The notes below the pieces were generated by a model. It saw only the letters and a list, made by a program, of their open reading frames with translations. It was not told where the DNA came from and searched no databases. DNA of 11,608 nucleotides. Source: Phialocephala subalpina. Its lineage: Eukaryota > Ascomycota > Leotiomycetes > Helotiales > Mollisiaceae. A program made the position numbers and the translations under genes. Each line of letters opens with the position of its first letter. Within the stretch, counting starts at the first letter, position 1. Below are positions 7,273-11,608 of this stretch, piece after piece. The DNA lies in NCBI GenBank assembly GCA_900073065.1, contig FJOG01000012.1:939200-950807 (forward strand), read 5' to 3'.

Positions 7273-8364
7273 TTAAATTAGCTTATTTTGCTCGATTAGT
7301 TTTTCATAGTTTAGAATTTCTTTATTTAAACCGTTTGACGGGGAAACTCGAGGGATCGAATCGTCGAAAATTAACTACTTATTATTATCCTTATAATATA
7401 ATTTAATTATTATTAATCGGAAGTTTATTAGTTTATAAAATATATCGATAATATAAGTCTTACCGTTCGTATTTAATAGTTTGTATAGATTACTCTATTT
7501 TCCTTTCTCGCGTTAAACGCGTATATTAAATATAATTAGTAATCTTAGAATAAACGTAATATTCGGTTTATTTCTCATAGTTAACGCGTTCGCAATTTAT
7601 CGTTTAGCGTGAAAACGTTAAACTTCTTTAATAGTTACGCGGATTATTTTAATTCTCTTAATAATTAATAGTAATAATACGTTTTCACTAGTTATTTTAA
7701 GGTAAGCCCTAAAAACTAATAAAGTTAATATAAATCCATTAAATTCGATTGAATTATTAATAGTTTTAATTATTATTTGCAAAACTAAATCTTTATTAAT
7801 TTGTTCACGAATTAGTTTATCGCGAATAATCTCGTAAATTTATTATAACGAAATATAATATCTCTTTATTTTTCCCATATTATTATAAACTTTAACAAAG
7901 ATTTCCTTAATTTCGATTATTATAAATTTAATATATTATCGGAATTTTATTAATGAAAAGTTTTTCCTAATATCGTATATAATATAATTAAATAGTCTTT
8001 AATATATATTAATTCAATATATACGCAAAGTATTTTATATTTCTCTCGTAAATATATCTTTAAGAAATCGGGCTATTTGAAATACTATAAACGAGTTTAT
8101 TACCTATAAAATTAATTTATCATTTAAATATAAAACGTCGATAATAACTAAGTAATTAAATTCATAATCGTTTTATAAAGTAAATTTGAATCTTCTAAGA
8201 AATTTTCTATGCATTTAATAATAATAATAGTACTTAGTAAATTATTAAATATATTTAGCGTTTATTTTATAATTAGTTTATTAAAGAATTCTTAATAGTC
8301 GTCGAATTAATAAATGGCCAAAACGTTAATATAATTAATATAATTTAACTTTAATAAAATGATT
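7273..8364 (-). pseudogene. Element 2 integrase region (broken)
   Basis: Assigned by collinear position with element 1 integrase (3247-4338). The sequence is AT-rich, and many Gln, Trp, Arg, Gly and Cys codons have changed by transitions. No open frame longer than a few dozen codons remains. The catalytic positions would fall near 8139, 7974 and 7866 on the minus strand by the coordinate rule; I did not verify each residue. Confidence 0.8.
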
Positions 8365-8400
8365 CCAAATTATATTTTATTCGTATTAATGTAATAATAT

Positions 8401-8761
8401 CTACGGGTAACCCCACTTACGTACGATTAAAATAACCTTATTTCTTTGAATCAAAATATTCTCTAAATTATCGAGTTTAATACCCATCTTATTTATATTT
8501 TAAATACAAAACAAAAAAGGCGTATTTATAAGAATAATATGAAAAATAATAATTCTTAATAGAATATCAACTCGAATAATTCTTTGAAATATAATAATAC
8601 CTTTACTAAATTTGATCTTATAAGTATTAATTATAATAGTATTTAATTATATACTAATATCGATTTTTTGCAAAGCTATAAATTGTAATTAGCTAGTAAT
8701 TAATATTCTAACGACTTTATTATCGGGTATAATTCCTTAGAAAACTTCTAATAAATATTAG
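8401..8761 (-). pseudogene. Element 2 protease region (broken)
   Basis: This is collinear with element 1 2850-3210. Around the active site the minus strand reads GIIPDN followed by Lys, so the expected Asp-Ser/Thr-Gly triplet is Asp-Asn-Lys. This is a second, different loss of the same site compared with Asp-Ser-Arg in element 1. It lies in the normal order between the Gag and integrase remnants. Confidence 0.75.
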
Positions 8762-9050
8762 TCTTCGAACGTAAAAACTAAATATTAATCCGATCCGAGT
8801 ATTAACTATTGGGATAACATTAGAATATAGAAAATATCCTTTCTCGTGATTATATAGCGGATAAATTAATTATTAAAAATAGTAATAATTTGCGTATTAT
8901 TAATTTCTTTAAATTCCGTAATATAATTATTATATTTATTTTTTATTTCCATATTTATAAGTAATTAATTTAACTTTATTTATCTCTCGTCTTTTAAACC
9001 CTTTATATTCTCATATTGAACGAGAAAACTCTAATAATACGCAAATATAA

Positions 9051-9330
9051 TATCGTAGTTTACTTTGTATTAAAATCGTTATCGAAATCGATCGTAAGTT
9101 TAATATTACTTTTCTATCGGGTATTTTATTGATTAGTACCCCGGCTTATTATAAATATAGTACTTCTTTTAATATAAAGCCGAATTTCTTTAATATCCAT
9201 ATTTTTCCCGATATTTACCGCGAGAATTTCTTTTACCTCGTTATTTTCCTTTGTTTTATCCTCTTTTGTTTTTATTATTTCGTTTATATATTCGATTAAT
9301 CTATAATTACTCCGAGTCGTCGTTATTATT
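9051..9330 (-). pseudogene. Element 2 nucleocapsid region with the same all-Tyr zinc knuckle
   Basis: This is collinear with element 1 2281-2560. The minus strand reads KKYYIYNKPGY, then a stop, then SIKY, so all four CX2CX4CX4H ligand positions are Tyr, exactly as in element 1. The Gly before the third ligand is kept here, whereas element 1 has Arg. The upstream Arg/Gly-rich tract is largely eroded. Confidence 0.8.
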
Positions 9331-10590
9331 ACTCTCTTAGTATTTATTAATATTATTTAAATTATATTATTATATCTTTTATAAACGTATTATAATACCG
9401 ATTATTAATCGTAATTCGGTGTAAATACCCTCGAACATAGTAATAAACTTATAAAATACTAAATTATATTCTTTAATTCTATAGTAAATACTAATAACTT
9501 AATCTCGAAAATTATATTCCTTTTAATATTTACTAAATAAATTCATTTGAATTTTTTAGAGTTTATTAAAAAGTATTTAAAAATATTTTAATTTGGTTTT
9601 CAACGAATTACTTTTAACGATTCGTAATAACGTAATTTCTCTTTATATCGATATATATAATTATTGATTTTCTTTAATCTCAAAGTATTTTCGAATTATA
9701 TTTATTATTAATTCGAAATCAAAATTTCTTCTTATAATATAATTATAATAATAAATACTCGTATAGTTTTTTAATATAATAGAAAACGTTTTATTAAATT
9801 GGTTTTCTAGTAATTTGATTTTATTATAGTAATTATAAAAAACTTGTAACTTATTATCGAGGAAATTATATAACTCTTTATTATATCTCTTATCCTTGGA
9901 ATAAACTTTCATTAAGTTTATAATTAATTTAATTATTAAACTCGATCGCTCCGATTATTAATTCGAATCGAAATCATTATTATCGGATACTACTTAATCT
10001 TATTATTATTCACTTTGAGATCGGATATTCGTAATTATTAATATATTAGTAATAATAAATATAAGTAAATCTTTAATAATTAAGTTCGTCGCGTTTTGTA
10101 TAATGGCTACTTATTAATTTATTTATTATTGAAATACTTATTATAATATAAGTAATTAACTCGTAATAATTAAAAGTAATAATTGATTTTATCGTAAATA
10201 AAAATTACCGCGATTTCTTAATTGGTTATTGATTTCTTACGTAATCCATTTATAGAATTCCTTTAAATTAATAACCCGAATAAAGTTTTTAGTAATTAAC
10301 GCTTTATTTCTTGGTATTTAATATTTATATATACATAGGAAATTATATAAACGACGAATAAAATTAGGATTAATCAAACGAAAAATTTCTATTATTTATT
10401 TTATAAAATCTTCTTTAAAAGCTTTTTATAAATTATAGTTTATATATTTTTCTTTCTTATAAATATTAAGATGGCGTATAATAAATCCATTAATAATCTC
10501 CTCGTTTTAATCGTTTTCGTTCGTAAAATTAAATTATTTTCCTTATTTGTTTTTATTATAAAGGAAATCTTTTTTCGATATATTTATTAT
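9331..10590 (-). pseudogene. Element 2 Gag capsid-like region (broken)
   Basis: This is collinear with element 1 1021-2280. One piece, 9661-9912, is still open for 83 codons and reads FSIILKNYTSIYYYNYIIRR, closely matching the same piece of element 1. It retains Gln at two positions that are stops in element 1. The surrounding frame is full of stops. The open piece is a chance survivor in a dead gene, not an independent small gene. Confidence 0.8.
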
Positions 10591-11207
10591 TTTAAAATAT
10601 AATTTAATATTAATTAAAAAAAGGTTTAATTGTAATTCGATTAAGTATTATTATTATATTTAATATCAAGTAATAAGAATTATATAAAGTATTTTATTAT
10701 AAGCGCAAAGTATTTAATCGTAAATATTTTATCGAAAGGATTATCAAAGGTCGTTTATTAAAAGTAAATTATCGAAAATTATACTCGAAATTTTATTGGA
10801 GATATAATCGTAAATATAGATTATTATTATTCGAGTAAAAGTTTACGCTTTCTTAGTTAATAAAAACGAGAACTCAATTAAAAGGTTATCGTTTCGGGAT
10901 TATAAAATAATATCATTTTTGATATTAATTTTAAATAGTACTTTAAATTGCCTATTCCAAGTCTTCGTAAACGTTCGTTGTTTTACGTGATAAACGCAAA
11001 CTTAATTAAGTAGTATAAAGTTAAAACTCTTCTTGTACTTCCTTTTCAAGTCTTTTAATAACCGTAACGTTTTTAGCGCGTTTTTTCAAGAAGTTTCTAA
11101 AATCGTATTAATTATTTTAAGCGCGTAATTACTTCTTTTGCATTGCAATTAACTTTTTCTAATATAAATTTAATTACTCCGTAATTAATTAAATAATTAC
11201 TAATTAG
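10591..11207 (-). other. Element 2 leader and N-terminal gag region
   Basis: It corresponds to element 1 410-1020. The homology is visible, for example, in the run around 10970-11030, matching element 1 near 590-650. The sequence is strongly AT-rich with no usable frame, and small length differences from element 1 occur here. Confidence 0.7.
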
Positions 11208-11417
11208 TATTAATATTACTAAGGATATTTAATTATATATAAGTAAATTAAAAATATAATATAATAAGATTATATTATTATATTCCGTTAAATTATTAAT
11301 AATTAAAAGTAAAAACGTAAAATTAAAAAGTTATATTCTTTAACTTTGCGCGTTCCCACGCTAGTCCTAGTGCAGCCTAGCGTCGCACGTGATCACGTGC
11401 TTACTTTTATACCCATA
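11208..11417 (-). repeat. 5' LTR of element 2 (about 210 bp)
   Basis: Read on the minus strand it begins TATGGG (TGTGGG in element 1) and ends at 11208 with TTAATA (CCAACA in element 1), so both terminal dinucleotides have been hit by transitions. The stretch 11342-11404 is identical to element 1 215-277, while the inner part, 11208-11341, is strongly mutated. It shares the twin E-box palindrome at 11385-11400. The five bases outside it, TTAAT at 11418-11422, would be the target duplication of this copy; the partner lies outside the window. Confidence 0.93.
11342..11404 (-). repeat. 63-bp unmutated island in the element 2 LTR
   Basis: The reverse complement is identical, 63 of 63 bases, to positions 215-277. 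By my count eight CpA/TpG sites within it are unchanged. The adjoining 61 bp (11281-11341) differ at about a quarter of positions, nearly all by transitions. On the outer side the LTR end is also mutated. The block contains the twin E-box palindrome and an inverted pair ACGCTAG/CTAGCGT. Confidence 0.9.
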
Positions 11418-11608
11418 TTAATATTCGCTTGAATAATTAATTATTAATTTAAATAATAATATTAATTATTCGTTAAAAGTTTTTTGATTTATTTTATTAT
11501 ATAAATTCGTTTTTAATCGAATTTTAAAGTTTTTTATAGAATTATATTATTAATATTTTGTTATTCTAATTAATACGTTTTATATATTATTGAAATTTAA
11601 TTATATAT
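11418..11608. other. AT-rich flank outside element 2
   Basis: Almost pure A/T with scattered CG dinucleotides. I see no frame, RNA gene or similarity to the two elements. It could be another eroded repeat or AT-rich heterochromatin. Confidence 0.6.

Larger units (their letters stand above)
6589..11417 (-). mobile_element. Element 2: older, heavily mutated copy of the same retrotransposon (5' LTR through RT)
   Basis: On the minus strand this matches element 1 from its 5' LTR to the RT Trp-Trp codons. At every point checked between element positions 1699 and 5022 the paired coordinates add up to 11611, implying no net gap in 3.3 kb. Toward the 5' LTR the sum drifts to 11619, so a few small indels lie there. 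Base composition is very AT-rich and differences are overwhelmingly transitions. Element 1 split this copy; its RT continues at 1-201 and the remaining ~1.4 kb is outside the window. It is more strongly mutated than element 1, which fits a longer exposure to RIP. Confidence 0.94.

Noticed and set aside
6601..11341. AT-rich region as a centromere, origin or mitochondrial insert
   Set aside because: It aligns collinearly to element 1 throughout, so its AT content comes from mutation of a retrotransposon.
11208..11417. 11-kb inverted repeat of LTRs as a foldback or Helitron-like structure
   Set aside because: The inverted arrangement is fully explained by element 1 inserting antisense into element 2, with a clean 5-bp target duplication.
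1..11608. CRISPR array, tRNA or rRNA genes, bacterial operons, or a new defence system
   Set aside because: No spaced short repeats, no recognisable cloverleaf or rRNA segments and no ribosome binding site context; everything but the last ~190 bp is explained by the two retroelement copies.

Overview
The window is a block of dead, nested LTR retrotransposons. It holds no intact host gene, and I recognise no RNA gene or CRISPR array. Two copies of one Ty1/copia-type element (order Gag, protease, integrase, reverse transcriptase, RNase H) lie in opposite orientation, one inside the other. Both are mutated almost only by C-to-T and G-to-A transitions: CpA/TpG are lost, TpA is gained and CpG is kept. 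This is the signature of repeat-induced point mutation (RIP). With the copia lineage, it points to AT-rich heterochromatin of a filamentous ascomycete. The organism assignment is inference; the mutation pattern and element structure can be read directly.

Layout. Positions 1-201 are the reverse-transcriptase part of the older copy (element 2, minus strand). Positions 202-6588 are a complete younger copy (element 1, plus strand): 5' LTR 202-409, one gag-pol frame from about 421 to 6123 or 6207, 3' LTR 6381-6588, with the 5-bp target duplication CTATT at 197-201 and 6589-6593. Positions 6589-11417 are the rest of element 2, read on the minus strand from its 5' LTR (11208-11417) into reverse transcriptase, where element 1 interrupts it. 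Positions 11418-11608 are AT-rich flank with nothing recognisable. The last ~1.4 kb of element 2 (end of RT, RNase H, 3' LTR) should lie just left of the window.

State of the genes. Element 1 gag-pol has about 60 in-frame stops, 57 of them TAA or TAG, but no frameshift is needed from capsid to RNase H. The integrase D,D(35)E triad and an RNase H D-E-D-D set remain readable. The protease active site, the Gag zinc knuckle and part of the integrase zinc finger are destroyed. Neither copy can encode working protein. Where their mutations differ, each copy helps show the unmutated state of the other.

Most interesting: a 63-bp block of the element 2 LTR (11342-11404) is identical to the element 1 5' LTR, although sequence on both sides is heavily mutated. 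The target duplication also shows that element 2 was already mutated when element 1 landed in it, so the locus records at least two episodes. I found no new biological system here; the value is a clear record of nested insertion and genome defence.
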